The notes under the pieces: model-generated
Seen by the model: the letters and a program-made list of their open reading frames with translations, nothing else
The model's database searches: none
What the model was told of the DNA's origin: nothing
Source of the DNA: Aliarcobacter sp.
GTDB taxonomy: Bacteria; Campylobacterota; Campylobacteria; Campylobacterales; Arcobacteraceae
DNA length: 64,000 nt
Reading direction: 5' to 3'
NCBI GenBank assembly: GCA_028690445.1
Contig: JAQVBE010000007.1
Coordinates: 85,985-149,984, forward strand
Program-made: the position numbers and the translations under genes
Part shown: positions 8,540 through 19,412 of the stretch, in pieces
Layout of the letters: each line of letters begins with the position of its first letter
Position numbering within the stretch: the first letter of the stretch is position 1

Positions 8540-11500
8540 TTAATCGTTTAAAAATTCTTGGATTGATTTAGGTGTTGAAACATCATTTGTTTTTAAAACT
8601 CTGATTGCTTCAACAGCAGCATTTGCAGCAGCAACTGTTGTAAAATATGGAACATTCATTCTTAAAACAGCTCTTCTAATTTCTTTTCCATCATCTTTTG
8701 ATGACTCTTTTGCTTCACTTGTATTAATAGCCATTGAAATATCACCATTTGTAAGTAAATCTATGATATTTGGTCTTCCTTCACTAACTTTTAATACTTT
8801 TTCACACTCAACACCAGCTTCATTTATAATGTTATAAGTTCCACCTGTTGCTACAATTGTAAAGCCATTTTCAGTTAAACTTGCAGCAATACTTGGAGCA
8901 AATTCTTTATCTAAATCACATAATGAAATAAATACTTTTCCACCTTTTGGAAGGTCATTTTTTGCTGCACTTTGTGATTTAGCAAATGCCATACCAAAAT
9001 TATCAGAAATTCCCATAACTTCACCAGTTGATTTCATTTCTGGACTTAAAAGTAAATCTGCACCAGTTAATTTATTAAATGGGAAAACAGCTTCTTTAAC
9101 AGCTACGTGACCTTTTAATTTTGGTTTTAAAACTCCATTACCTTCAGTTACAATATCTTTATCATAAACAGCTAATGCAGCTCTTAAAGTTTCACCCCAC
9201 ATAACTCTAGTTGCAACTTTTGCAAGTGGCATACCAGTTGCTTTTGATACAAAGGGAACTGTTCTACTAGCTCTTGGATTTACTTCAATTAAATAAATCT
9301 CACCTTTGTGAATTGCGTATTGAGTATTCATAAGTCCTACAACACCTAAACCTAAAGCCATCTCTTTAGTTTTTGTTTCTAATTGTTTAATTAAATCTTC
9401 ACTAATTGAAATTGGAGGTAATGAACAAGCAGAATCTCCTGAGTGAATCCCTGCTTCTTCGATATGTTGCATAATTCCACCAATGTAAACTTCTTTTCCA
9501 TCACAAATACAATCAACATCAAGCTCAATTGCTCTATCAAGGAATTTATCAATTAAAACCGGTGCATCATTTGAAACTGAAACTGCTTCATCCATATATT
9601 GTTTTAATTCATCCGTTGAATAAACAATTTTCATTCCTCTTCCACCAAGTACGAAAGAAGGTCTTACAAGTACTGGATACCCGATTTTTTCAGCTATTGT
9701 GATAGCTTCTGTTACTTCAACAGCTGTTCCATTTTCTGGTTGTAATAATCCAATATTTTCAACAAATGCTGAGAATTTTTTTCTATCTTCAGCTAAGTCG
9801 ATAACTTCAGCAGTTGTTCCAATAATTTTTGCTCCCGCTTTTGTTAAAGCATTTGCAAGCTTAAGTGGAGTTTGTCCACCAAAATGTACGATAACACCAT
9901 CTGGATTCTCTTTTTCAACTACACTTCTTACGTGTTCAAAATCAATTGGTTCAAAATATAAAACATCTGAAGTATCATAATCTGTTGATACAGTTTCAGG
10001 GTTGCAGTTATACATAATTGTTTTTACACCCATTTCATTTAAAGCAAATGATGCGTGTACACAACAATAGTCAAACTCAATACCTTGTCCAATTCTGTTT
10101 GGTCCACCACCAATAATCATTACTTTTTTCTCTGATGATTCAGCTTTAGCAACTTTTGGTAATTTTGTAATATTTGTTGTAGAGTATAAATATGGTGTTA
10201 AAGCTTTAAATTCTGCTGCACAAGTATCAACTTCGTTGTATTCAAAATCAACATCTAAAGCTTTTCTTGCTTGATATACATCTTCTTCTGTTTTACCAAT
10301 TAGATTTGCAACCATTTTATCGCTAAATCCATTTGATTTTAGTTTTCTCATAAATATTTCATCACTTAAAACTGATTCATTTATTGAAGTTTCTAAGTTA
10401 TAAATTTCTCTAAATTTAGTTAAATACCAAGGGTCAATTTTTGATAATTCAAAAATATCTTCATTTGACAAACCTTGTCTCATACCTTCCATTAGGTATA
10501 AAAGTCTTTTATCATTTGGTCTTCTAATCTCTTTTTTAATAAATTCTAAATCACCATCTATTCTATCAAATCCTACAAGTCCAGTTTCAAGTGAACAAAG
10601 AGCTTTTTGAATTGATTCATTAAATGTTCTTCCAATAGCCATTACTTCACCAACTGATTTCATTGAAGTTGTTAAAGTGGAGTTTGCTTTTGGGAATTTT
10701 TCAAAAGTAAATCTTGGGATTTTTGTAACGATATAATCAATAACTGGTTCAAATGAAGCAGTTGTTCCAGTAATATCATTTTGAATTTCATCAAGTGTAA
10801 ATCCAACAGCCAATAAAGTTGCAACTTTTGCAATTGGGTAACCAGTTGCTTTTGAAGCAAGTGCTGAAGATCTTGAAACCCTTGGATTCATTTCAATTAC
10901 AATCATTCTTCCAGTGTCTGGACAAATTGAGAATTGAACATTTGAACCACCTGTATCAACACCAATTTCTCTAAGAATTGCAAAAGATGCATTTCTCATA
11001 TCTTGATATTCTTTATCTGTAAGAGTAAGTGCAGGTGCAATTGTAATAGAGTCTCCAGTATGAACTCCCATTGGGTCTAAGTTTTCTATAGAACATACGA
11101 TGATACAGTTATCTTTATTATCTCTGATAACTTCCATTTCATATTCTTTCCAACCAAGCATAGATTCCATAATTTCAATCTCATTAATTGGACTTGCATC
11201 AATTCCTGCTTCTGCAAGTTTTTTAAACTCTTCCATATTATAAGCAACACCAGAACCTCCACCTGCAAGGGTAAATGAAGCTCTTGAAATTACAGGGAAA
11301 CCTATCTCTTTTGCCACTTTCATAGCTTCTTCAACGCTATATGCATTTGCACTTTTTGGTAAATCCATACCAATTTTTATCATAGCTTCATTAAAAAGAT
11401 GTCTATCTTCACCTTTTTTAATAGCATCTGGATGAGCTCCTAAAAAATGAACTCCTTCTAGCATACCTTTGTCGTACATAGAAGTTGCAACATTTAGTGC

Positions 11501-11782
11501 AGTTTGTCCACCCATAGTAGGTAAAATAGCATCAATTTTTTCTTTTTCAATAATCTTAGCAACCACTGCTTCTGTGATTGGTTCGATATAAGTTTTATCA
11601 GCAAATTCAGGATCAGTCATAATCGTCGCTGGATTTGAATTTATTAAAACAACTCTATACCCTAGTTCTTTTAGCGTTTTTGTAGCTTGAGTACCAGAGT
11701 AATCAAACTCACATGCTTGACCAATTACAATTGGTCCAGAACCGATAAGTAAAATAGATTTTATATCTTCTCTTTTTGGCAT
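8540..11782 (-). CDS. carB: carbamoyl-phosphate synthase large subunit
   Basis: 1080 aa; [27 protein letters not shown], duplicated ATP-grasp halves, MGS domain. Confidence 0.98.
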   Translation of the reverse strand: MPKREDIKSILLIGSGPIVIGQACEFDYSGTQATKTLKELGYRVVLINSNPATIMTDPEFADKTYIEPITEAVVAKIIEKEKIDAILPTMGGQTALNVATSMYDKGMLEGVHFLGAHPDAIKKGEDRHLFNEAMIKIGMDLPKSANAYSVEEAMKVAKEIGFPVISRASFTLAGGGSGVAYNMEEFKKLAEAGIDASPINEIEIMESMLGWKEYEMEVIRDNKDNCIIVCSIENLDPMGVHTGDSITIAPALTLTDKEYQDMRNASFAILREIGVDTGGSNVQFSICPDTGRMIVIEMNPRVSRSSALASKATGYPIAKVATLLAVGFTLDEIQNDITGTTASFEPVIDYIVTKIPRFTFEKFPKANSTLTTSMKSVGEVMAIGRTFNESIQKALCSLETGLVGFDRIDGDLEFIKKEIRRPNDKRLLYLMEGMRQGLSNEDIFELSKIDPWYLTKFREIYNLETSINESVLSDEIFMRKLKSNGFSDKMVANLIGKTEEDVYQARKALDVDFEYNEVDTCAAEFKALTPYLYSTTNITKLPKVAKAESSEKKVMIIGGGPNRIGQGIEFDYCCVHASFALNEMGVKTIMYNCNPETVSTDYDTSDVLYFEPIDFEHVRSVVEKENPDGVIVHFGGQTPLKLANALTKAGAKIIGTTAEVIDLAEDRKKFSAFVENIGLLQPENGTAVEVTEAITIAEKIGYPVLVRPSFVLGGRGMKIVYSTDELKQYMDEAVSVSNDAPVLIDKFLDRAIELDVDCICDGKEVYIGGIMQHIEEAGIHSGDSACSLPPISISEDLIKQLETKTKEMALGLGVVGLMNTQYAIHKGEIYLIEVNPRASRTVPFVSKATGMPLAKVATRVMWGETLRAALAVYDKDIVTEGNGVLKPKLKGHVAVKEAVFPFNKLTGADLLLSPEMKSTGEVMGISDNFGMAFAKSQSAAKNDLPKGGKVFISLCDLDKEFAPSIAASLTENGFTIVATGGTYNIINEAGVECEKVLKVSEGRPNIIDLLTNGDISMAINTSEAKESSKDDGKEIRRAVLRMNVPYFTTVAAANAAVEAIRVLKTNDVSTPKSIQEFLND

Positions 11783-11913
11783 AAAAATTCCCCATATTTA
11801 TTTTATAAAATTTGGATAGTGTATCTAAAAGGTGCTTAAAATTCGGTTATGTGGATGATTCATTTGAGAGAACATGAATAAATAATTTTTATCTATTCAT
11901 GTTATATAGGGGC

Positions 11914-12597
11914 TTATTTTGTAGGAAGATTGAACTTTTTAGTTTCTAAAACACCTTCATTATCAAAAGATAAATAGTATAAAATATCTTTTTTTACACT
12001 AAGACCAGCCAAATATCTAAGTGCTAAATTTGCTTGAAGAGAACCAATATGCATAACAATCGGACAAGCAATTCCATTTGGTTTTCTGTCATTTATTTGA
12101 AAAACTGCTTCATAAGATGCTTTTTCAAAAAAACAAACTTGCCCATGAAATTCCTCAACTGAACCATAAATCCAAGGCTGATTGTGTTTCATACAATATT
12201 CATTTATTGCAGCTCGTGTTGGAAGATTATCAGTTGCATCTATGATTAAATCAAAAGTTAAATCTCTTTTTGCAAACTCATCAAAACTTTCAGTAAAGGC
12301 ATTTACCTTCACATAAGGACATCTTGATTCCATAAGTTCTTTTAAAACTTCTGCTTTGTATTTTCCATCATCGCCAACTTTGAAACCTATTTGTCTATGA
12401 ATATTATGAACTCCAACCGTATCAAAATCCACAAAAGTAAACTCCCCTATTCCAGAAGCTCCCAAAGCAATTCCAAGTGTACATCCAAGCCCACCACTTC
12501 CAATGATTGCTACTTTTTTATTTTGAAGAGAATCTTGTGTTTCTTGTCCCCAAAGTTTTATTTGTCTATTAAAATATTCATTGTATTCATTTTTCAT
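11914..12597 (-). CDS. ThiF/MoeB/HesA-family adenylyltransferase
   Basis: IIGSGGLGCTLGIALGASGIGEFTFVDFDTVGVHNIHRQ; DATDN motif. Confidence 0.88.
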   Translation of the reverse strand: MKNEYNEYFNRQIKLWGQETQDSLQNKKVAIIGSGGLGCTLGIALGASGIGEFTFVDFDTVGVHNIHRQIGFKVGDDGKYKAEVLKELMESRCPYVKVNAFTESFDEFAKRDLTFDLIIDATDNLPTRAAINEYCMKHNQPWIYGSVEEFHGQVCFFEKASYEAVFQINDRKPNGIACPIVMHIGSLQANLALRYLAGLSVKKDILYYLSFDNEGVLETKKFNLPTK

Positions 12598-12747
12598 TAT
12601 TTATTCCTTACTATATTACATAAGATTATTATTTTTATACTATTTTGTAATAATAGCAAATTAAAATTAAAATACTATGACTAAACTCAAGTATTAATAA
12701 TCTATGTATTGTATAATACGAAAAAAGAAAATAATATAAGGCAACAA

Positions 12748-13542
12748 ATGAAAAAAATTTCAATTTTTCTATCACTTTCTCTTTTAGCTTTAAGTGCTAA
12801 TTCGGCTTCAACTAATCCTCAAGATAATTATGAGAAATTAAAACAGTCTATTGAAAAAAAATATGAAAAACAAATTCCTAAACAATGGGGAGAAAAAGTA
12901 AATGGTGTAAAAACCAAATTAAATACAAATAAAAAAGTAATAGCACTTACAATGAATGCTTGTGGAATAGATGGTGGGATGGGATATGATAATCATCTAA
13001 TTGGATATTTAGAAAAAGAAAAAATTCCAGCAACTCTATTTGTAAATGGAACATGGATTGATAGAAATCCTGAAAATATGAAACATTTAGCTTCTAATCC
13101 ACTTTTTGAAATAGGAAATCATGGATATTTACATAAACCTGCTTCTGTTGATGGTAAATCTGCTCAAGGAATAATAGGAACTGCTAATATTTCTGAACTT
13201 TTTGATGAAATTGAATTAAATGCTAAGAAAATTGAGTTAATTACAAATAAAAAAACTAAGTATTTCCGTTCAGCGACTGGATATTATGATGAAGTTGCTG
13301 TAAAAATTGCAAATAGTTTAAAAAATGAGGTTATAGGTTTTTCAATTTTAGGTGATGAGGGAGCTACTTTAAGTGCTAAAAAAATCGAAGAAGCATTTGC
13401 AAATGTGAAAGGTGGAGAAATTGCCATAATACAGTTTAATCATCCAGAATCACAAACAAGAGACGGAATTATAAGAGTTATTAAAAAACTAAAGGAAGAA
13501 GGTTTTACCTTTGTTAAATTGTCTGATTATTCTTTAAAATAA
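12748..13542 (+). CDS. secreted polysaccharide deacetylase family protein
   Basis: Signal peptide from ATG 12748 (MKKISIFLSLSLLALSANSAS; track start 12709 is probably too early); TMNACGIDGG..., FEIGNHGYLH, ATLFVNG. Confidence 0.83.
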   Translation: MKKISIFLSLSLLALSANSASTNPQDNYEKLKQSIEKKYEKQIPKQWGEKVNGVKTKLNTNKKVIALTMNACGIDGGMGYDNHLIGYLEKEKIPATLFVNGTWIDRNPENMKHLASNPLFEIGNHGYLHKPASVDGKSAQGIIGTANISELFDEIELNAKKIELITNKKTKYFRSATGYYDEVAVKIANSLKNEVIGFSILGDEGATLSAKKIEEAFANVKGGEIAIIQFNHPESQTRDGIIRVIKKLKEEGFTFVKLSDYSLK

Positions 13543-13556
13543 TCAGATAACAAAGG
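13508..13556. terminator. bidirectional stem-loop terminator between convergent genes
   Basis: CCTTTGTTA-aattg-TCTGATTATT-ctttaa-AATAATCAGA-TAACAAAGG: 19 paired bp with a 5-nt bulge, overlaps the deacetylase stop, followed by T-rich sequence. Confidence 0.75.
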
Positions 13557-13570
13557 TTATTTGTTGTATT

Positions 13571-13774
13571 TTACTCTTTGTTTACAGTTGAAAAAATTAA
13601 TTTTGCTTCATCAAGAAGTTTTTGAGCATCTTCAAGTTCTTTCACTCCTGTTTTATAAACCTTAATAGAATCACTTAGAGTAATTTGTGGATTTGATAAT
13701 TTTTCTAAAAACTCTTTTGCTTTTATTATTTTTTCTTCAAAATTTATTTGTTCTAATTCTTTTGTATCTTGCAT
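13571..13774 (-). CDS. xseB: exodeoxyribonuclease VII small subunit
   Basis: 67 aa; NFEEKIIKAKEFLEKLSNPQITLSDSIKVYKTGVKELEDAQKLLDEAKLIF. Confidence 0.85.
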   Translation of the reverse strand: MQDTKELEQINFEEKIIKAKEFLEKLSNPQITLSDSIKVYKTGVKELEDAQKLLDEAKLIFSTVNKE

Positions 13775-14881
13775 TTATTTATCCTTTAAAATTTCTCTTA
13801 TATGTTCTTCAAACTTTTCAACTTCAACCAAAAAAGAATCATGTCCTGATTGGCTCTGTACTAATTTATAAGTAACTTTCTCTTTTTTACCTATTTTAAT
13901 CATAATATCTCTGATTTCTTCCATTTCTTGAGGAAAAAATAGCATATCATCACTAAATGCAATTAGATGCAAATTTGCTTGAACTTTTTCAAAAGAGTCT
14001 TCGAGTTTATCTTTATTTCGTCCTGCATCAAAAATATTCATTGTTTTACAAGTATAAAGATATGAAAGTGGATCAAAAATATATGGGAAAGAATAAGAAT
14101 TATATTCTAAATATTTTTCAACTTCAAATTTTCCAAATAATTCATATAATCCATCAGTTGATGAATATTCTCTTCCAAATCTTTTATTAAAAAAGTTAGG
14201 ACTTAAATAACAGATTAAGCCTGCCATTCTTCCCACTGCTAGACCCGTAAGTTCCCAAACTTTTTCATCACCTTTTTTATAATTTCCATTATTGAAAATT
14301 GGGTCGTGTCTAATTGCTTCCATTCCAATTTTATTAAAAGCAATCGCCCAAGGTCTTGTATATGCAGTTGTTGCAAGAGCAATAACATCATCTGCAAAAG
14401 TTGGATGTTCTATTGCATAACAAAGGGCCTGCATTCCACCCATACTTCCACCAATTACAGCCTTTGCTTTTGTGATTTTTAACCTTTTATATAATTTCAT
14501 CTGTGCGTTTACAATATCAGAAATAGTTAATACTGGAAATTTTAATCTATACTCTTTTTTAGTTGAAGGATCTATACTCATAGGATTTGTTGAGCCATAA
14601 GAACTTCCTATATTATTTGAACAAATTACAAAATATTTTGTAGTATCAATAGCTTTACCATCACCTATGAATTTATCCCACCAACCAGCTTTTGCTTCAT
14701 TTGCATATCGTCCAGCTGCATGATGACTTCCAGAAAGTGCATGACAAATTATAATAACATTTGATTTATCTTCGTTTAGTTCGCCATAAGTTTCATAAAT
14801 AATTTCAAAAGACTCTAAAAGTCGTCCACTTTCTAAGTATAAGTGTTCATTGAATTTTTCTACTTTTGTCTCTATTCTCAA
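13775..14881 (-). CDS. metX: homoserine O-acetyltransferase
   Basis: CHALSGSHHAAG, GGSMGGMQAL, QSGHDSFLVE. Confidence 0.96.
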   Translation of the reverse strand: MRIETKVEKFNEHLYLESGRLLESFEIIYETYGELNEDKSNVIIICHALSGSHHAAGRYANEAKAGWWDKFIGDGKAIDTTKYFVICSNNIGSSYGSTNPMSIDPSTKKEYRLKFPVLTISDIVNAQMKLYKRLKITKAKAVIGGSMGGMQALCYAIEHPTFADDVIALATTAYTRPWAIAFNKIGMEAIRHDPIFNNGNYKKGDEKVWELTGLAVGRMAGLICYLSPNFFNKRFGREYSSTDGLYELFGKFEVEKYLEYNSYSFPYIFDPLSYLYTCKTMNIFDAGRNKDKLEDSFEKVQANLHLIAFSDDMLFFPQEMEEIRDIMIKIGKKEKVTYKLVQSQSGHDSFLVEVEKFEEHIREILKDK

Positions 14882-14962
14882 ACTATTTCCAATCTTTTAT
14901 TATTAAATTAAGGCTTATATAATATCTAAACAATCATAAGAATAGGATTTATTAGAATTAAT

Positions 14963-15412
14963 TTACGCCTTAGATAAATCCTCAATAGATACTTTCATAA
15001 GTTCTTGCCAAACTAAACTAGGTTGCCAAATATCAAAAATTGATAAATCTATTTCTTCAAAAGGTGTATGCAAAATATATTTATGATAAACATATATAAA
15101 AGCACTAACTCTATAATTTTTTGCACAGTGAATCCAAACTTTATTTGCTCCAAGTGATTGCAAAATATTTATAAATAATTTCAAATCTGATATTTTTGGA
15201 TTTTCAAAACTTACAGGAATATGAATGTAACTCATATTTAAATTAGAAACTATTTTATCTTCATTTTCTAGAGAATTTGAAGTTGTAGGAACAGCTAAAT
15301 TTATAACAACTTCAAAACCTTCATTTGCAATAAGTTCAAATTCTTCAATTTTTAATTGTCCAGAAGTTGAAATTAACTCATTTATTTTTATATGATTTAA
15401 AATCTTATTCAT
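14963..15412 (-). CDS. PTP-like phosphatase family protein
   Basis: P-loop-like WIHCAKNYRVSAF (HCx4R spacing). Confidence 0.65.
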   Translation of the reverse strand: MNKILNHIKINELISTSGQLKIEEFELIANEGFEVVINLAVPTTSNSLENEDKIVSNLNMSYIHIPVSFENPKISDLKLFINILQSLGANKVWIHCAKNYRVSAFIYVYHKYILHTPFEEIDLSIFDIWQPSLVWQELMKVSIEDLSKA

Positions 15413-15509
15413 TTTTAACTCCTGTTTTTTCTTATTCTATGATTATCTTTCTTATTCATAAGTTAATTTAATTATAATTTCAAAATTAAAAATTAAAAAG
15501 GTTTTATAA

Positions 15510-16538
15510 ATGACTATGTCAAAATCAAAAGAAGCCATAGAAGCTTATAAAATAGTAACAAATTTACAAAAAAGATTTGTTGATAAACTTAATAATCTAA
15601 GTTTAGAATTTGGTGATAATAAAAAATTTGAAGAAGCTATATGGTTGAGAAATAACGGACTTTTTGGCGGGGGAAGTAGATTTGAGACTAAAGATGAATT
15701 TTTATTTAATACAGCAAGTGTAAATGTATCTCAAGTTCATTATGATGAAAATTTAACAAAAAAATTGCAAAGTGCAACTGCAATTTCAACAATAATTCAT
15801 CCAAAAAATCCAAATATCCCATCAATTCACATACATATCAGTCTTACAAACCTTAAAGATGGAAATTCATATTGGCGAATAATGGCTGATTTAAATCCAA
15901 GTATCGAAAATATTGAAGATAAAAATATTTTTGAAAAAGGAATAAAAGAAGTTTCAAAAGAAAGTTTTGAAGAAGGAATAAAGCAAGGAAATAAATACTT
16001 TTTTATTCCTACTTTAAATAAACACCGAGGAATTTTTCACTTTTACTTAGAAAACTATAATAGTAAAAATAAAAATCAAGATTTTATATTTGCTCAAAAT
16101 TTTGGAGAAACAGTTATTGATACCTATATAAATATTATTTCAAATGCTTTTAAAACTAGACAAACATTTAGTATTTCAGATATAAAAAAGCAATTAGATT
16201 ATCATACTTTATATCTTTTTCAAGTTTTAACACTAGATAGAGGAACGACATCTGGACTTTTAATCCATAATGAAAATGATGTGGGAATCATGGGTTCTCT
16301 TCCCAAATTTGTAAATAAAAAATTACTAATTTCTTGGATTCCAAATATGGAACAAATTCAAAAAACATTATTAGAAAATATTATTTCTAGTATAGATGAT
16401 AATGGAGTAATAAATACTCAAACAAAAGTAAAATTAGCTCAAGTTGTAAGAAATCACTATAAAAACAATCCTAATGCACTAAAATATCAGGCAAGTGGAA
16501 CAATAATTCCAAACACCGTAAACAATCACATAAAATAA
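15510..16538 (+). CDS. hemF: oxygen-dependent coproporphyrinogen III oxidase
   Basis: HIHISLTNLKDGNSYWRIMADLNPS, DRGTTSGL; overall HemF-like pattern. Confidence 0.85.
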   Translation: MTMSKSKEAIEAYKIVTNLQKRFVDKLNNLSLEFGDNKKFEEAIWLRNNGLFGGGSRFETKDEFLFNTASVNVSQVHYDENLTKKLQSATAISTIIHPKNPNIPSIHIHISLTNLKDGNSYWRIMADLNPSIENIEDKNIFEKGIKEVSKESFEEGIKQGNKYFFIPTLNKHRGIFHFYLENYNSKNKNQDFIFAQNFGETVIDTYINIISNAFKTRQTFSISDIKKQLDYHTLYLFQVLTLDRGTTSGLLIHNENDVGIMGSLPKFVNKKLLISWIPNMEQIQKTLLENIISSIDDNGVINTQTKVKLAQVVRNHYKNNPNALKYQASGTIIPNTVNNHIK

Positions 16539-16550
16539 AAGGAAATAAAT

Positions 16551-16814
16551 ATGAATAGTATAGAACAGTTAGAAAAATTATTAAAAACAGAAGTTTTAGT
16601 TCAAGTAAATGAAGAAATAAAAACAATTAAAAAATTAATTGAAAAACAAAAAAATAATGAAGATTTAAAAATTGAATTAAATTACATACTTGATGTAAAA
16701 AAGTATTACGATGAAGTAATAACTCATATTGAAAAAAAGATATTAAAAGAAGAAGATGCTGTTAAAATACTTCAAGATCTAGAAGATATGATAGATGATG
16801 AGGATGATATATAA
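16551..16814 (+). CDS. hypothetical coiled-coil protein with acidic C-terminus
   Basis: Complete ORF 12 bp after hemF with RBS AAAGGAAAT. Confidence 0.7.
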   Translation: MNSIEQLEKLLKTEVLVQVNEEIKTIKKLIEKQKNNEDLKIELNYILDVKKYYDEVITHIEKKILKEEDAVKILQDLEDMIDDEDDI

Positions 16815-16827
16815 GAATATATAATAA

Positions 16828-16852
16828 GTCTTTAAATGGAAAATTTAAAGAC
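16828..16852. terminator. 10-bp stem-loop between convergent hemF operon and ftsZ
   Basis: GTCTTTAAAT-ggaaa-ATTTAAAGAC. Confidence 0.55.
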
Positions 16853-16881
16853 CTACTAGAATTAGATTATTGAAAGATTTT

Positions 16882-18030
16882 TTAGTTCAGTTGATACTGA
16901 ACTATATAATCTCTCATTAAAGGTGGAGTATCAAAATAATTTTCACTATCAGCTACAATATTATTATTTTGATTACTATTTTCTTCATTTCCTTCTGAAA
17001 TTTCTTCAACTTCATCATTTTTTGATTCAAATCCAGTTGCGACAATAGTAATTTTAACTTCATCTTTTTCTAGTGTACTGTCTGATGTTGTACCAAAGAT
17101 AATCTCAGCATTAGAATCCATTCTATCATTTATAGTTCCCATTACATCATTAATAGCAAATAATGAAACTTGTGGATGAATATTAAAGTGAATTAAAATA
17201 CCTTTTGCTCCATTTAATGAAACTTTATCAAGTAATGGAGAATCAATTGCATCTTCTAAAGCTCTTTGAGCAGCGTTTTCACCCTTTGCTCGACCAATTC
17301 CCATTAATGCCATACCTTTATGTTGCATAATTGTTTTAACATCTGCAAAATCTGTATTAATATCAGAATTACCTGGATTTAAAATCACTTCAGACATTCC
17401 ATTAACAGCTTGGTATAAAATATTATCAATGATTTTGAAGGCATCTTTCATTCCAACATTTTCATCAATGATTTCCAATAATCTATCATTTGGTACAATA
17501 ATAATTGAATCACTTACTTTTTTAAGTTCTTCAAGTCCAAGATTTGCCAACCCTGCTCTTTTTTTACCTTCCCAAGTAAATGGTTTTGTAACAACAGAAA
17601 CAGTTAATGCACCTATTTCTTTTGCAGCTTTTGCAATTATTGCAGCAGCTCCTGTTCCAGTTCCACCACCAAGACCAGCAGCAATAAAAATAATATCAGC
17701 ACCTTTTAAAGTAGCTTTAATCTCTTCATAACTCTCAACAGCAGAATCACGTCCTACTTCTGGTTTCATACCAGCACCTAAACCTTTTGTTAGTTTAAGT
17801 CCTAATTGTATTTTTTTCGGAGCTTTTGAGATATGTAAAACTTGTAAATCTGTATTAGCAGCGATTAAATCAATTTTATGAGAGCCTTCATTTATCATGT
17901 GGTTAATCATATTACAACCACCACCACCTACTCCAATAACAGCAATTTTTGCTACATTATCAGACAGAACTTTGCTTGGCATATCCACTTTTATATCATC
18001 AACTCTAAATAAATTTTCCATTAAAACCAC
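16882..18030 (-). CDS. ftsZ: cell division protein FtsZ
   Basis: GVGGGGCNMINHM, GLGGGTGTGAA; C-terminal tail. Confidence 0.98.
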   Translation of the reverse strand: MVLMENLFRVDDIKVDMPSKVLSDNVAKIAVIGVGGGGCNMINHMINEGSHKIDLIAANTDLQVLHISKAPKKIQLGLKLTKGLGAGMKPEVGRDSAVESYEEIKATLKGADIIFIAAGLGGGTGTGAAAIIAKAAKEIGALTVSVVTKPFTWEGKKRAGLANLGLEELKKVSDSIIIVPNDRLLEIIDENVGMKDAFKIIDNILYQAVNGMSEVILNPGNSDINTDFADVKTIMQHKGMALMGIGRAKGENAAQRALEDAIDSPLLDKVSLNGAKGILIHFNIHPQVSLFAINDVMGTINDRMDSNAEIIFGTTSDSTLEKDEVKITIVATGFESKNDEVEEISEGNEENSNQNNNIVADSENYFDTPPLMRDYIVQYQLN

Positions 18031-19409
18031 TCCGATACTTTATTCCAGAATTTAGACACACCTTTTTTCTTATCTCTAATTAAAGGTGTTAAAATTGCAG
18101 AATTGCTTTTTATTTGAATCTCTTCTTTTACATATTGTTGTTGTGCTGCTGGTTTCTCAGAAACATTTTCAACAACTGAAATTTTTGGTTCCATTATTCT
18201 ATCTTTTTTTAATGGTTTAAGAAGTTTTTTACTTGAATCTAATTGATAACTTTTATTTGAGCCCAAAGAATATAATAATAATCCAACAATTGTAGCCATA
18301 TTAGCTTCATCGAAACTCATAAAACCATTTTTAATGTTTTTAGGATTTGAAACACTAATTGGAATTCCCTCATAAATTTTTTCTGCAAGTTTTTTAATAC
18401 CATCAAGAGAACTCATTCCTCCTGTAATTACAATCCCAGAACCTGTGTTATCTAAATGGCCACTTTTTTTAAGTTTATTTTTAACTAAAACTAAAACTTC
18501 TTCAACACGCGCGTGAATTATAGTTTGAATATAATCAAGAGCAACTTCTGAAATACTTTCTTCATCACCAATTCTTGGAATTTTAACTTTTGTAACACCT
18601 AATTCATTATTTGGAGAATAATTTCTTAAAAGTGAACCATATTCTAATTTTATTTTTTCAGCAGCAGTTGGTGGAGTGTGTAGCATAACAGATAAATCAT
18701 TTGTTATATGGTTAGAACCAACAGGAATAAAACCATTAAAGATAATAGAATTTCCTTTAAAATAAACAAATTCAGTTGTTGTTGAACCTAAATTTATAAC
18801 AACTGCACCAAATTTCTTTTGTTGATCATCTAGTACAGCTAAAGCAGATGCATAAGAGTCTAAAACAAATTTAACAACTTCTATTCCTGATGTTTTTAAA
18901 GCTGATTTTATATTTGTTAAAGCTGTTCTTTTTGCAGTTACAATATAAACAGAAACTTCAAGTCTTGAACCATTCATATTTAAAGGATTATCAACTTCAA
19001 CAGAATCATCAACTTTAAAAAATATTGGAACCACATGTACAACTTCATATTCTGGAACAATAGTCGCATTATATAAAGCCATTTGCATAACTTGGTTTAT
19101 TTCTGTTTCTGTAATAAGTCCATTTGGAACATTTACAGAACCTGAACTTCTGATGCTTTTAGAATAACTTCCAGAAATAGATACAACCGTTGTATCGATA
19201 AGCTCTGTTGTTGTTCTTTTTGCCACTGAAACTGCATCTTTTATAGCTTTTGACGCTTCTTCAATATTTATTATAAGACCTTTGTTAATTCCGCCACTTT
19301 TTTGAATACCAGTACCTAATATATTTATATTATTTTCTAAATCATGTTTTGCAATAACTGCTGTAATATTAGATGAACCAATATCAATTGCTAAAAAAGT
19401 ATTATTCAA
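18021..19409 (-). CDS. ftsA: cell division protein FtsA
   Basis: LAIDIGSSNITAVIA, ITGGMSSLDGI, C-terminal amphipathic helix SKFWNKVSEWF. Confidence 0.96.
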   Translation of the reverse strand: MNNTFLAIDIGSSNITAVIAKHDLENNINILGTGIQKSGGINKGLIINIEEASKAIKDAVSVAKRTTTELIDTTVVSISGSYSKSIRSSGSVNVPNGLITETEINQVMQMALYNATIVPEYEVVHVVPIFFKVDDSVEVDNPLNMNGSRLEVSVYIVTAKRTALTNIKSALKTSGIEVVKFVLDSYASALAVLDDQQKKFGAVVINLGSTTTEFVYFKGNSIIFNGFIPVGSNHITNDLSVMLHTPPTAAEKIKLEYGSLLRNYSPNNELGVTKVKIPRIGDEESISEVALDYIQTIIHARVEEVLVLVKNKLKKSGHLDNTGSGIVITGGMSSLDGIKKLAEKIYEGIPISVSNPKNIKNGFMSFDEANMATIVGLLLYSLGSNKSYQLDSSKKLLKPLKKDRIMEPKISVVENVSEKPAAQQQYVKEEIQIKSNSAILTPLIRDKKKGVSKFWNKVSEWF

Positions 19410-19412
19410 TTA

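Noticed and set aside
9699-9980. Antisense ORFs in the track inside strong genes (e.g. 9699-9980, 10672-10860, 17429-17731, 29404-29817, 35974-36207, 39545-39748, 51281-51733, 52745-53116, 53364-53714, 55327-55593, 59581-59850)
   Set aside because: Opposite or alternate-frame shadows of clearly conserved genes; low-complexity translations and no RBS or family signal
14963-15412. PTP-like HCx4R loop as evidence for a novel phosphatase
   Set aside because: Cx4R-type loops occur in related phosphatase/rhodanese-like families; not enough without alignment
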